Source of the DNA: a virus
Strand: one strand, 5' to 3'
IMG/VR virus record: IMGVR_UViG_3300027847_001505
Coordinates: 1 to 34,040 of that record
Length of the DNA stretch: 34,040 bases
Below, piece after piece: positions 1 through 8,463 of the stretch; positions within the stretch are counted from its first letter, which is position 1, and every line of letters begins with the position of its first letter. The translations under genes were made by a program, and so were the position numbers. A model generated the notes under the pieces. It was not told where the DNA came from, made no database searches, and worked only from the letters and a program-made list of their open reading frames with translations.

Positions 1-1985
1 TTGAACTTGTTTATAGGCCCCTGCAGGTGGGGGCTGGAGTTCAGGGTGAGGGAGGTGGCATCGTTCAGGCTGGCCGTGTACCCCCTCTCGAACCCGATGT
101 ATCTGTGGGATGTCAGAGTGGGCGCAGGGCGAGCTGGGCGGACGAGTGCCAAGGCCATCGGGAAGCGGGTGCCCTCATCGGGACCCCCTCCCTCCCAGGA
201 TCCGCTGGAGCTCGCCGTCCGGTGCCCCGAATGATCCCACTTGTTGAGCGTGGATCCGGGGGTGTTCAGACCGCCCATGGACATGCGGGGGGTTGCGATC
301 CACGAGTAGTCGATCTGAACATTGATAGATCCCGCAGGCATACGGGGGACGGGGATCTCGGTGGTCACCCTTCCGAGGAAGGGGTTGACGGATCCGACAG
401 CGACTTCAACCCCGTTCACCGAAACGGATACATCCTCCGGGGCGCCTGGTCGTCCGTCACCCCACCCTTTTGTGATGGGACCCCTGCTCGTCCACAGCGC
501 GTCCAGGGCCATCCCAGCGGAGCCAGTGAACGGAGCTGGTGTCTCGTGAACAAAGTTCAGGTCCTCCCCGTAGATCGTCGAGGATGCGGTGAGGGACACC
601 CCATGAATCGGAAGATTGCGGACGATGTATTCTGCCGCCAGGACGAGCTGGACGCCGGGGGACATGACGGGGGCCGCATCTGGGGAACCCACCCCGACCA
701 CGGGAACGCAGATGAGGGGGGCACCGTTCAGAAGGACGGCCCAGTGCCCCGAGGTTGCGTTGCGGAGAATCGTGAGATTGACAGGTCCGAGATCCCAGGC
801 CGCGGCCGCCGATACGGACAAACTCCCACTCGAGAGTGTGATCGTCTTCGATACAACCCCACCCGAGAGCAACAGACTCGCCTGGACCGCTCCATCGCAC
901 ACATGGATTGCCATCGCAGACGACTGGACGGATGGTACGAAGGAGGCCGATGAGGCATCGAACGACACATCAGCCTGAAACGTGCATCCAGCAACCATCC
1001 TGGATCCCGTGGAGTCGGGGAAATGCCACCCGTACGGGGACCCCGCCTCCTTCGTCAGAATCAGAGCTGCCGGTGAGGGGCCCGACGGATTGGGCCCAAT
1101 GACGTATGCCTCCCCAGTCCCCAGCTCGACAGCGCCAGACGGAAGGCCGGCCAGGGGATCATACCTGAAGGCCTTGGCGGGTCCCGCCAAAAGGCCGTAC
1201 TCCACGGAGGTCATGCCAAGGATGCCGAGCTTGACCCTGGAAGTATCGCTGCCGTCCAGTTGTGCGGAGGTCACCGAGGGTTCGATAGGGTAGGTTCCGG
1301 ACACCTCATAGGAGGAGGGATCCTCAGCTCCGGATCCCAGGGGACGGGAGAAGCTCGCAACAATGTATGAACCGCCCGAATCCACCTCGACACTCTCGAT
1401 GGTGTTCCCGACGCCCAGGGCGAGGAACCCCTCGGAGTTCATGCCGTCCACTGCTACGTTGCCCAAAGTGTCCTCAAGAGGATCCACCTTGACGGTGTAG
1501 CGGCCTCCAAGCGTCGTCCCCGAGTGCTGGACAAGAACCTGGATGACACCTTCTGGGGTGAGATCCGTCAGGTCATTCGCTGCCGTGGCGGACACCGCCT
1601 CCACCGTTGGTGTGCAGCCATACACTGGAGTGATCGCCCAGTGGTCGAGGGATCCGAACACAGAGTCGAGGGTTACGAGCTCGTTGAAGGTCACCAGGAG
1701 ATGTTGGCCGTCGGTGGGGATGGCGGAGGTAATCCATGGACCCTCTCCGTCACCAGCACCGTATGGCGATGTACCGTATGGCAGGGCACCGTAGCCCTCG
1801 TAGGGCGGGAACGGGGGCCTCGGGTGCTGGCCGCTGCCGTAGGGACTGAATCCGTATAGGGCCCCTGCATCTGGGTCGGTCGTGCCACCATAACCCCGCC
1901 CCGCTGGGCTCGGTGGGCAGACAGGCACTCCGTTCTCGTCGAAGGGCCCGAATCCGAATGGAATGTTGGGATCGCTACTGGACAT
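1..1985 (-). CDS. Partial large tail fibre-like structural protein with Ig-like and jelly-roll-like domains (C-terminus beyond left edge)
   Basis: I translated this frame by hand from the ATG at 1985. It stays open for 661 codons to the left edge, so the protein is incomplete. The start follows the fibre gene stop by 12 nt, and AGGAGGGG sits 8 nt upstream of the ATG. Residues 1-80 are a Gly/Tyr/Pro-rich low-complexity stretch (YGFSPYGSG, LPYGTSPYGAG). Residues 84-178 read like an SbsA-type bacterial Ig-like domain (TDGQHLLVTFNE...), and 192-293 look like a second one (VEVDSGGSYIVASFSRPL). Residues about 315-480 are beta-rich with a laminin-G/concanavalin-like pattern (LTILRNATSGHWAVLLNGAP). 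The rest is unrecognised beta-rich sequence. Position after the main fibre suggests an accessory fibre or adhesin that binds the host surface; that role is inferred. The Ig calls are pattern-based and need a profile search. Confidence 0.85.
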   Translation of the reverse strand, partial: MSSSDPNIPFGFGPFDENGVPVCPPSPAGRGYGGTTDPDAGALYGFSPYGSGQHPRPPFPPYEGYGALPYGTSPYGAGDGEGPWITSAIPTDGQHLLVTFNELVTLDSVFGSLDHWAITPVYGCTPTVEAVSATAANDLTDLTPEGVIQVLVQHSGTTLGGRYTVKVDPLEDTLGNVAVDGMNSEGFLALGVGNTIESVEVDSGGSYIVASFSRPLGSGAEDPSSYEVSGTYPIEPSVTSAQLDGSDTSRVKLGILGMTSVEYGLLAGPAKAFRYDPLAGLPSGAVELGTGEAYVIGPNPSGPSPAALILTKEAGSPYGWHFPDSTGSRMVAGCTFQADVSFDASSASFVPSVQSSAMAIHVCDGAVQASLLLSGGVVSKTITLSSGSLSVSAAAAWDLGPVNLTILRNATSGHWAVLLNGAPLICVPVVGVGSPDAAPVMSPGVQLVLAAEYIVRNLPIHGVSLTASSTIYGEDLNFVHETPAPFTGSAGMALDALWTSRGPITKGWGDGRPGAPEDVSVSVNGVEVAVGSVNPFLGRVTTEIPVPRMPAGSINVQIDYSWIATPRMSMGGLNTPGSTLNKWDHSGHRTASSSGSWEGGGPDEGTRFPMALALVRPARPAPTLTSHRYIGFERGYTASLNDATSLTLNSSPHLQGPINKF
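1690..1880 (-). repeat. Imperfect PYG/YGxxPYG codon repeats in the N-terminus of the left-edge protein
   Basis: Residues about 43-78 carry several YG or PYG units (LYGFSPYGSG, GYGALPYG, SPYGAG), separated by a Pro-rich stretch (HPRPPFPPYEGY). In DNA this appears as scattered ccgta(t)gg words on the plus strand. It probably forms a flexible linker or attachment segment ahead of the folded Ig-like domains; this is inference. Confidence 0.6.
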
Positions 1986-1997
1986 CTAGAGCCCCTC

Positions 1998-4900
1998 CTA
2001 TGAGCGACCTGTTATGAACCACTTGCAGGCGGCCCCTTCGCCGCCCACGCAGACAAGCGTCATGGCGGTCATCATCGGAATATCCCAGGAGTCCATCCCG
2101 CTGACTTTGCCAGTGAGGGCCCCAGCACCATTCCGCACGGAGATTGTGATGGGAAAGTGCTCGGTGTCACCCGATGTTGGATCAGACTCGTTGCTGATGA
2201 TGACCCTCCGACCCTGGACGGCCCCTTCTGCTTCGGTGTCGGGGAGGTAACACGAGAAAAAACCGCTGACCCCTGCGTCGAGGCCGAGACTGGCAGCAGC
2301 ACTCTCTGTTTCGATCCCCACGTAGCAATCACCTGGAGCCACCACGGTGGTGGTGGTGGCGCCGGCCCCAATAGGAAGGTACTGCCGCACCTCGATGATG
2401 TCGGGATCGCCCTCGAAGTCCGCATCCTCGTCGAAGATGTCGCCCACGCCCCGGAGCATCACGTTCCGATCATTAGGGGCGCTGCCGCCGAGGCCGTCGT
2501 CTGCCATGGTGCTTGCTGCCGAAAAGAGATGCACGACCTGGGCCACGTCCGTAGTGGCTGTATCGGTGAGGGCACCGGCATCGTGGTCATAGTTCCAACC
2601 ACTCACATAAGCGGAAGCGAAGCCCAAGATGGACGACATGAGCAAGGTCCAATGCCAATCACCAAGGGTCCATGTCGACCTGTCGTTTACATCGGTTGAC
2701 CCCATCGAGGGGACATACCCCGCCGCTTGGGCACACCACGCCCCGAGAAGGAAACCCCTCCACTGAAGTTGTGCTTCGGGGCTGATGGCCGTGTAGTCAT
2801 TGACACCGACTCCGGCACCCCATGACTCCAGAGTCGATCCATCTGGAAAGTTCGGCGTCGCGTTGCCTGCTTGTGCCCCGGACAACTGCGTGGGACTCAC
2901 AAGGGGGCACCCCGGAAGCGAGAGAAACTGGTGCAGGCGCATATCGAGCTTGGATGGGATCCAGTCGGCGGCCTGGCCCGCTCCCTTGCGCTTCTTCACC
3001 CCTACTCGACCACCCTTCTTGGTGCCCGTCTTGTGCGAGTCGCCAATCCAGAGCGAGTTGTCCGAGAGGAACAGGTGCCTGATCTTGAACTCGGCAGACC
3101 CGATGTCGTAGACAGCATTCGTGTCGGGGAGGATGTGCCCCTCCATCGTCAGTCCAGAGGCACCCCACTCGAGGTAGTCGTGATCGTGACTGGCGAGGGC
3201 GTAGCTGGAAGGTGCGAGAGGAACCCACTCCCCAGCCACATGATGTAGAGAGGCTCCAGGAGCAGCTCCGCCACCGTTGCCGACAGGGAGATCAGTCTCA
3301 GTGGGTCCCGAAGGATGCCGCACGACATTATTCGATGTATCCACCTCGGATCCGGGAAGCGGGAGAGCCGCCCACCCCGCAACAGCATTGATACCGTCGA
3401 TGATCTCTTGGAGGGTCGCCGCACCTGCGGGGTACTCAATGCCGAGATGCTCACCGTTTGCCTCAATGAAGAGAGGGTCGGCATTATTGGCGAGTTGATG
3501 GAGCTGGACCTCGTCTCCGTCACCCGCGGCTCCGACCTTGCCGACACGAAGGATAAGGATCCCATCAGCGTTAGAAGCTGTGAGCTCAGTGATCTCCAGA
3601 TAGGCAGGGGTATCCACCCTGGCATCCGAGAGGTCGTCTACGCCGTGGGCATGAGCTGCTGCGGCATATGCCGAGTCATGGTTGTGTGCTGCTGCTGCAT
3701 ATGCCGAGTCATGGTTGTGTGCTGCTGCGGAATACAGACCAGCGTGGTCTCCCCATCCGTGCGCCGTGGTCCAGTTGGAGATGTCTGTGGCGACGATGGC
3801 GTTTACGACATGGGAGGTCGCGATGTAGTCGTGAGTGTGGGACGCGAGCTCTGCGCCTGTTGCGTATTGGGCATGCACGTGGCCGTCTTCGGAACCCTCC
3901 TCATCGGCCCCTGCTGCCCAGGAGAGGTTCCCTGCTCCATCATCCACGACCTTGAGGATGTTGCCCTCCGCGATCCCCGGTAGGACAGCAAGAGCGCCGA
4001 GGACACCGTCAGTCGTCAGACTCGAGGCGATCCAGGCTGCGCCGTCCCATGAAAGAAGATCCCCAGATGCAACACCATCGACGAGCCCAGAAGCGGAACC
4101 GACCGACCAGGCACCACCGACGACGAGCAGAGTGCTTCCGTTGTCGCCCCCTGTCACGGGAGGAAGCGTGTCCGTCATGGCGGACACGGTGGATTGGAGC
4201 GTCGTGAGCTCCGACGAGAGGGCCAGGCCGTCGGCGGTGCCCGTTGTGGCATCCCCCTCGACCAGTCGCTTGTAGAACTTGACCGCACCGGAATCATCCA
4301 CCCAGAGGGAGGACTCTCCGACGGCCAGCATGGGGCCGGCTGCCTGGTGCGTGATGACGACCGCGGTGGGGTCCAGGACCCCCGTGATCTTCACATCGCC
4401 GTTGACGGTGAGGGCCTTGCCGGATCCCGAAGCGGGTCCGTTGATGATCACCTCTGAGTTGGCACTCGACATCGTGATGGCGCGTGTACCGCCCGTGCCG
4501 ATGTTGATCGGACTGTTCTTGTTCTCTGCCCCAAGGTTGATGTCATGCGTGTGGCTGTTTGTCTCCAGGTGTAGGGCCGCCGAGCTTGTGACGGCGATGT
4601 ACCCCGCCGCATTCAACGAGATTTGACCCGCCGAGTCGAGGGTGATGGGATCACCCTGGACGGTCGTGGTGGTCGTCGTGGTCCCGAGGTTCAAGTCCCT
4701 CGTCCCGTTCGTGGCGATGTTGACTGGCCCCGGCTTGTTTTCCGTTCCGAGGTTGATGGCGTGTGTGGCGTCGTTGCTCTGCGTGTTCAGGTTCAGGCTT
4801 GCAGCAGAATCCAGCGTGAGATTCCCCGCCGAAGTAACCAAGATTGGCCCACCCACACTCTCAACGGCGAGCCCTGTGGCACCGTCCACCCCGAGGGTGG

Positions 4901-7900
4901 CATACTCCGTCAGGCTGGACCCGATCCGCAGTTGATCCGCGGAGCTCTGGATGTTGATGCCCTGGTTGAAATGCCAGGCCCCGGTCGCCAGGTCCCAGGT
5001 GATGGTCTTGTCCGTATCGCCCTTGAGGGTGATGCCGCCGCCGTCGGCAGAAACGTCAGTTTCACCGCCCCCGTCAATGACTCCGATCTCGATGTTCTTA
5101 TCCTCGACCAGCACCGTGGAGGTGTTCATGGTCGTTTGGTCACCCTGGACCACCAAGTCGCCGTTCACGGTCACGTTACCTGTGAACAGGCCATTACCGA
5201 CTACATGGAGGGGCTCCGTGGCCGAATCGACCCCGATCCCGACATTCCCCGAGAAGAAATGCGTCCCACCGCCGCCGTGAGAGGTGTACTTCGTCCAGCT
5301 CGCACCCCTTGTGAGTTGGAGAGTCTCCAGCCCGTTGAGGAACACGAAGAAATCGTTGTTCGTCTGGCTTCCGACCACAAGGTGTGATCCGTCTGCCCAG
5401 AGGCCCATGTTCCCAGCGTAGGCTCCGTCCACATCAAGGTTCAGGGTTCCCGTGCCGGATTCGGCAGCCACGTTGCCCACAACATGAAGCGGAGTGGCGG
5501 GGGCGTCGGTTCCAACACCCAGCCGTCCATTGACCGCATCCCACCAGAGGTTCTCGTCGCCGGCGAGTACGCCGTCGGCAGACCAGAAGGCCACCTCGGT
5601 GGCATTACCGGTTCCGTCCGAGAGCACGAAGGCCAGCGGATCCTGCTCCACGCCTGCGCCGTCGTCCTCCCCCCGGTAGTGGGGGTGGTTGTCGATGAGA
5701 CCGCCTGCGCCGTTAGAGACGAACACAGCACCCTCACCTTGGGTCGGGTGAATCCCCGCATCGTCAACGAGCGTGTGATCCACCTCGGCGAAGATGAGTC
5801 CCCAGGGGTCGATGAGGCCGGGGACGGTGAGTTTGCCGGTGTCGGCGTTGTAGACCATTGGGCCGACAGCTCCGCCGATCCCGAGCGTGAGCTCGTTGTC
5901 GTCCGTGGTCCGCACGGTGAACGTGTCACCATATGCGCCGTCTACATAAGTGACGGCAGCAGCGGTCAGATCTCCGAGGGCCGTGTTGAGTTGGGCAGAT
6001 GCCGTGACAAGTAGAACATCCGCAAGGGGTCCCGTGGCGTTGGTAGTGAGCTCGAGCTCACCTCCTCCGGTGACTACGGCCGTGACCGATCCTGCCGAGG
6101 CGAGGTTGATGGCACTGGCCACCTGTGCGGGGGTCAATCCCGGATTGACGGAGACCTTGAAGGAACCAGCGGGTGTGGACAGGAAGAGATCTTCTTGAAG
6201 GCCCACGGGGTCGGCGCAAGCATTCGCCGCCGTGAGGACAGCTCCGGTGGATCCAGATCCTGCCACGACCAGGGAGCTCTCTCCGGAGGCGATGAAGACG
6301 GATCCTGGGGTCCCGCCATCCGACGAGCCCGACTGGATGTGGACTGCGCCGCCGTCGGCGGGGCCGAATGAGTCCCCGCCCTGGACGACGACTGATCCGA
6401 TGTAGCCGGGGCCAGCCAGGTTGCTCGCTTGAGTCTGGAGGCGGAGGTGATAGTAGCGCCCGAGAACCTTATCGGAGGATGCCTGCACGACGGCGGCTGC
6501 CTTATGTGAGCCTCCCGGCCAGACGGTCTTACCGAACGAAACCCTCGGGCCTGCGCCGAACGGGTTGGGGTCGAGGTCGATCTCTGGAGCGTCAATGGCT
6601 CCGACCTCCACGTTGGACACAACCTGGAGGCGCCCCTTGGAGTTGGCGGCCCCTGCGAAGTCGTCTGGGGATGTCTTGTCCACGATACTGACTGGGATGC
6701 CCCGGCCGAGAGCATCCGTAGCATCGGCGACAATCTGATGCCCGTGCCCTGATCCGCGCGTGGGCGGATCAGTAGAATGGTCGAGGAGGCCGTCGTAGGC
6801 ATCGTCGAGGGTGGCAACCTGGATGGCCACACGTAGGAGCTTGTCGAGGGCCTGCTGCACACTGTCGGCAGGGAGGTTCCCCGTGGACAGGGAGCTCGTG
6901 TGGACCTCCTTGTCAGTCTTGTAGAAGAGACTCTCACCGGTGGTTCCGTGGGTCACCCTGGCGTCGTCCACGAACTCGGGCGGATCGAAGACCAGGCGAG
7001 GCAAGTCAACCGAGGCGAGGTGCACGCCTGGATCTGCAACGCCTGTGGTGTTGTAGCGGAGTCCGCCCTTGGTGGACTCACTCAAGGACACAAGACTTGA
7101 GTGGGAAACCACGATGCGGTTCCCGGCGGTGCCTGTGGGATTGACATCAACGGCCCATCCGTCTGAAGCCCCCACATCGATCACAGTGCCCAGAACGCCC
7201 GTCCGACCCCAGGTGCGGATACCCGCCGCCGAAGCATCCGGATGCTCGACCCGGATGCGGGATTTCCGAACTTGTATGGAGCTCGAGGCGTCTGCGCTGA
7301 TGCCGCTTGCGCCCTGGATCTCCGAATCCACGATAGAAGCGTCTGCGCCGGAGAGGGTCACAGCGAAACGGTCGCTGTTGGTGAGAGCACTACTCTCGAG
7401 TTTACTCTCGAGGATCTTCAGACGGGGCTGAAGGGATCCCACGCAGGGGCCCTGCGTAGCCGAGTTGCCCCTCTGCTCCACCCATGACCCCGCCAATATG
7501 AAGCTCGCATCTGCGACCCCTGAAACCCGGAGGACACCCTCGGTGTCAGCGGTGTCGAAGTTGACGAAGTGGATCCCGAACACCTGTGCCATGTCACCCG
7601 CATTGGGGAGTTCAACATGGTGGACACCCGGAAGCTGTGCATCGGTGTCTTCAGTGCGTACGATGACCTCGGAGTTGACGGTTCCAGAGGGATCACCCCA
7701 GAGGATCACCCCGGAATGGATCGTGAGGGACTCCCGGTAGAGCCCGGGCCGCACAACGATGAACCACGGATGCTCTGGGCTGGCAGGGACTCCGCAGTGG
7801 CCGCCCGCTACACAGTGATCGATGGCGTCCTGGATCTTCCAGAAGTCTGCGTACCCCTCCGCCTCTACAGTGTTCTGACCGTTCGTGGGGTCGTTGCCAC

Positions 7901-8399
7901 GGTTGGCATCGACATAGACGGTGCGCGAGCTGATGGCTGTCCTGGAGATGTGGTGGAGGAGCTCCTGGAGGTTGTAGTTCTGATCGTTGGCCCACCCCTC
8001 CGTCGTGGCATCAACGGGAACGATCCCCGAACCGTCGCGGCGCTCTCCAGCGGCCACAAGTTTGAGGGATCCGAACCGGGTGAGGAACCGGAGGCGGACG
8101 AACTGCGCGGACTCGGTAGCAGTCCCGGGATCAATGATGAGGCGTACAAGGTAGGCCCCCTCGTGATCAACGGTGAACGAGCACTGCGGAGATGTTTCCT
8201 GGCCGTCAACGGTGGCGGCCGACTTGACCGCACCGGCCTCGTCCATGGGTGCGAAGGCCAGCGTCCAGCGGTATTCACCACCGGGAGCTGCGCTCGCCTC
8301 GCATGTGACCACGTCCCCAGGACGGAGGTCATCTCTGCTGGCCCCCTCCACGAGGGTGGTGGGGTCCCCATTTAGATATGTCTTGATAATGGCTGCCAT
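1998..8399 (-). CDS. Giant tail fibre/tailspike protein with beta-helix, spine repeats and receptor-binding tip
   Basis: 2133 residues. The ATG at 8399 is preceded by GAAGGAG with an 8-nt spacer. Residues about 1-105 look like a PKD/Ig-type domain. Residues 128-150 (GWANDQNYNLQELL) look like a fibre N-terminal connector. Residues about 161-480 open with YVDANRGND and contain FIVVRPGLYRESLTI, typical of right-handed parallel beta-helix (pectin lyase-like) fibre domains. Residues about 958-981 and 1050-1105 carry GVGTDAPATPLHVVGN-type units and the NGDLVVQGD...DGGGITLKGDTDKTITW block, which I recognise from marine phage fibres. His-rich HNHD repeats follow at about 1553-1587, and YDIGSAEFKIRHLFLSDNSL at about 1760. 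The last 350 residues, probably the tip, are unrecognised. I see no S74 chaperone domain. It is expected to assemble as a trimer and bind, or possibly cleave, host surface glycans. Confidence 0.9.
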   Translation of the reverse strand: MAAIIKTYLNGDPTTLVEGASRDDLRPGDVVTCEASAAPGGEYRWTLAFAPMDEAGAVKSAATVDGQETSPQCSFTVDHEGAYLVRLIIDPGTATESAQFVRLRFLTRFGSLKLVAAGERRDGSGIVPVDATTEGWANDQNYNLQELLHHISRTAISSRTVYVDANRGNDPTNGQNTVEAEGYADFWKIQDAIDHCVAGGHCGVPASPEHPWFIVVRPGLYRESLTIHSGVILWGDPSGTVNSEVIVRTEDTDAQLPGVHHVELPNAGDMAQVFGIHFVNFDTADTEGVLRVSGVADASFILAGSWVEQRGNSATQGPCVGSLQPRLKILESKLESSALTNSDRFAVTLSGADASIVDSEIQGASGISADASSSIQVRKSRIRVEHPDASAAGIRTWGRTGVLGTVIDVGASDGWAVDVNPTGTAGNRIVVSHSSLVSLSESTKGGLRYNTTGVADPGVHLASVDLPRLVFDPPEFVDDARVTHGTTGESLFYKTDKEVHTSSLSTGNLPADSVQQALDKLLRVAIQVATLDDAYDGLLDHSTDPPTRGSGHGHQIVADATDALGRGIPVSIVDKTSPDDFAGAANSKGRLQVVSNVEVGAIDAPEIDLDPNPFGAGPRVSFGKTVWPGGSHKAAAVVQASSDKVLGRYYHLRLQTQASNLAGPGYIGSVVVQGGDSFGPADGGAVHIQSGSSDGGTPGSVFIASGESSLVVAGSGSTGAVLTAANACADPVGLQEDLFLSTPAGSFKVSVNPGLTPAQVASAINLASAGSVTAVVTGGGELELTTNATGPLADVLLVTASAQLNTALGDLTAAAVTYVDGAYGDTFTVRTTDDNELTLGIGGAVGPMVYNADTGKLTVPGLIDPWGLIFAEVDHTLVDDAGIHPTQGEGAVFVSNGAGGLIDNHPHYRGEDDGAGVEQDPLAFVLSDGTGNATEVAFWSADGVLAGDENLWWDAVNGRLGVGTDAPATPLHVVGNVAAESGTGTLNLDVDGAYAGNMGLWADGSHLVVGSQTNNDFFVFLNGLETLQLTRGASWTKYTSHGGGGTHFFSGNVGIGVDSATEPLHVVGNGLFTGNVTVNGDLVVQGDQTTMNTSTVLVEDKNIEIGVIDGGGETDVSADGGGITLKGDTDKTITWDLATGAWHFNQGINIQSSADQLRIGSSLTEYATLGVDGATGLAVESVGGPILVTSAGNLTLDSAASLNLNTQSNDATHAINLGTENKPGPVNIATNGTRDLNLGTTTTTTTVQGDPITLDSAGQISLNAAGYIAVTSSAALHLETNSHTHDINLGAENKNSPINIGTGGTRAITMSSANSEVIINGPASGSGKALTVNGDVKITGVLDPTAVVITHQAAGPMLAVGESSLWVDDSGAVKFYKRLVEGDATTGTADGLALSSELTTLQSTVSAMTDTLPPVTGGDNGSTLLVVGGAWSVGSASGLVDGVASGDLLSWDGAAWIASSLTTDGVLGALAVLPGIAEGNILKVVDDGAGNLSWAAGADEEGSEDGHVHAQYATGAELASHTHDYIATSHVVNAIVATDISNWTTAHGWGDHAGLYSAAAHNHDSAYAAAAHNHDSAYAAAAHAHGVDDLSDARVDTPAYLEITELTASNADGILILRVGKVGAAGDGDEVQLHQLANNADPLFIEANGEHLGIEYPAGAATLQEIIDGINAVAGWAALPLPGSEVDTSNNVVRHPSGPTETDLPVGNGGGAAPGASLHHVAGEWVPLAPSSYALASHDHDYLEWGASGLTMEGHILPDTNAVYDIGSAEFKIRHLFLSDNSLWIGDSHKTGTKKGGRVGVKKRKGAGQAADWIPSKLDMRLHQFLSLPGCPLVSPTQLSGAQAGNATPNFPDGSTLESWGAGVGVNDYTAISPEAQLQWRGFLLGAWCAQAAGYVPSMGSTDVNDRSTWTLGDWHWTLLMSSILGFASAYVSGWNYDHDAGALTDTATTDVAQVVHLFSAASTMADDGLGGSAPNDRNVMLRGVGDIFDEDADFEGDPDIIEVRQYLPIGAGATTTTVVAPGDCYVGIETESAAASLGLDAGVSGFFSCYLPDTEAEGAVQGRRVIISNESDPTSGDTEHFPITISVRNGAGALTGKVSGMDSWDIPMMTAMTLVCVGGEGAACKWFITGRS
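3661..3726 (-). repeat. Two-copy 33-bp tandem repeat encoding HNHDSAYAAAA
   Basis: Copies at 3661-3693 and 3694-3726 differ by one base. They encode an 11-residue unit repeated in frame (HNHDSAYAAAA twice, followed by HAHG). HxH motifs in phage fibres such as the T4 gp37 tip coordinate a metal ion along the trimer axis, so a similar stabilising role is plausible here. Tandem repeats of this kind can gain or lose copies by slippage or recombination. Confidence 0.85.
4488..4866 (-). repeat. Two diverged ~55-residue spine repeats inside the fibre gene
   Basis: Two segments of the fibre follow the same plan: LDSAASLNLNTQ...HAINLGTENKPGPVNIATNGTR and ISLNAAGYIAV...HDINLGAENKNSPINIGTGGTR. A Thr-rich run (GTTTTTTTVQGD) separates them. 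They are readable as an internal duplication at the protein level, with enough DNA divergence that it is not recent. Boundaries are approximate. Confidence 0.7.
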
Positions 8400-8463
8400 G
8401 TCATGGGCTCCTTCGCTTCACCGATCCTCACAACCTCCGTGCCGATAGACGGGCGACCGTGGA
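8400..8463 (-). promoter_or_regulatory. Short gap before the fibre gene with its ribosome binding site
   Basis: This is the second-largest gap in the gene block (64 nt). Reading on the minus strand it follows the TGA of the gpI-like gene and ends with GAAGGAG CCCATGAC before the fibre ATG. An ATG inside that spacer is out of frame with the fibre. I see no convincing terminator or promoter. Confidence 0.5.

Noticed and set aside
27-953. A 308-codon plus-strand open frame at the left edge
   Set aside because: Its product is Arg/Gly/Asp-rich without domain character and lies antisense to the 661-codon minus-strand frame with Ig-like domains.
3661-3726. Short direct repeats considered as a CRISPR array or attachment site
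   Set aside because: The two copies are contiguous with no spacers and are in frame in the fibre gene, so they are a protein repeat.
7569-8375. A 268-codon plus-strand open frame under the fibre N-terminus
   Set aside because: Antisense shadow of the PKD-like and beta-helix coding frame; no start signal.
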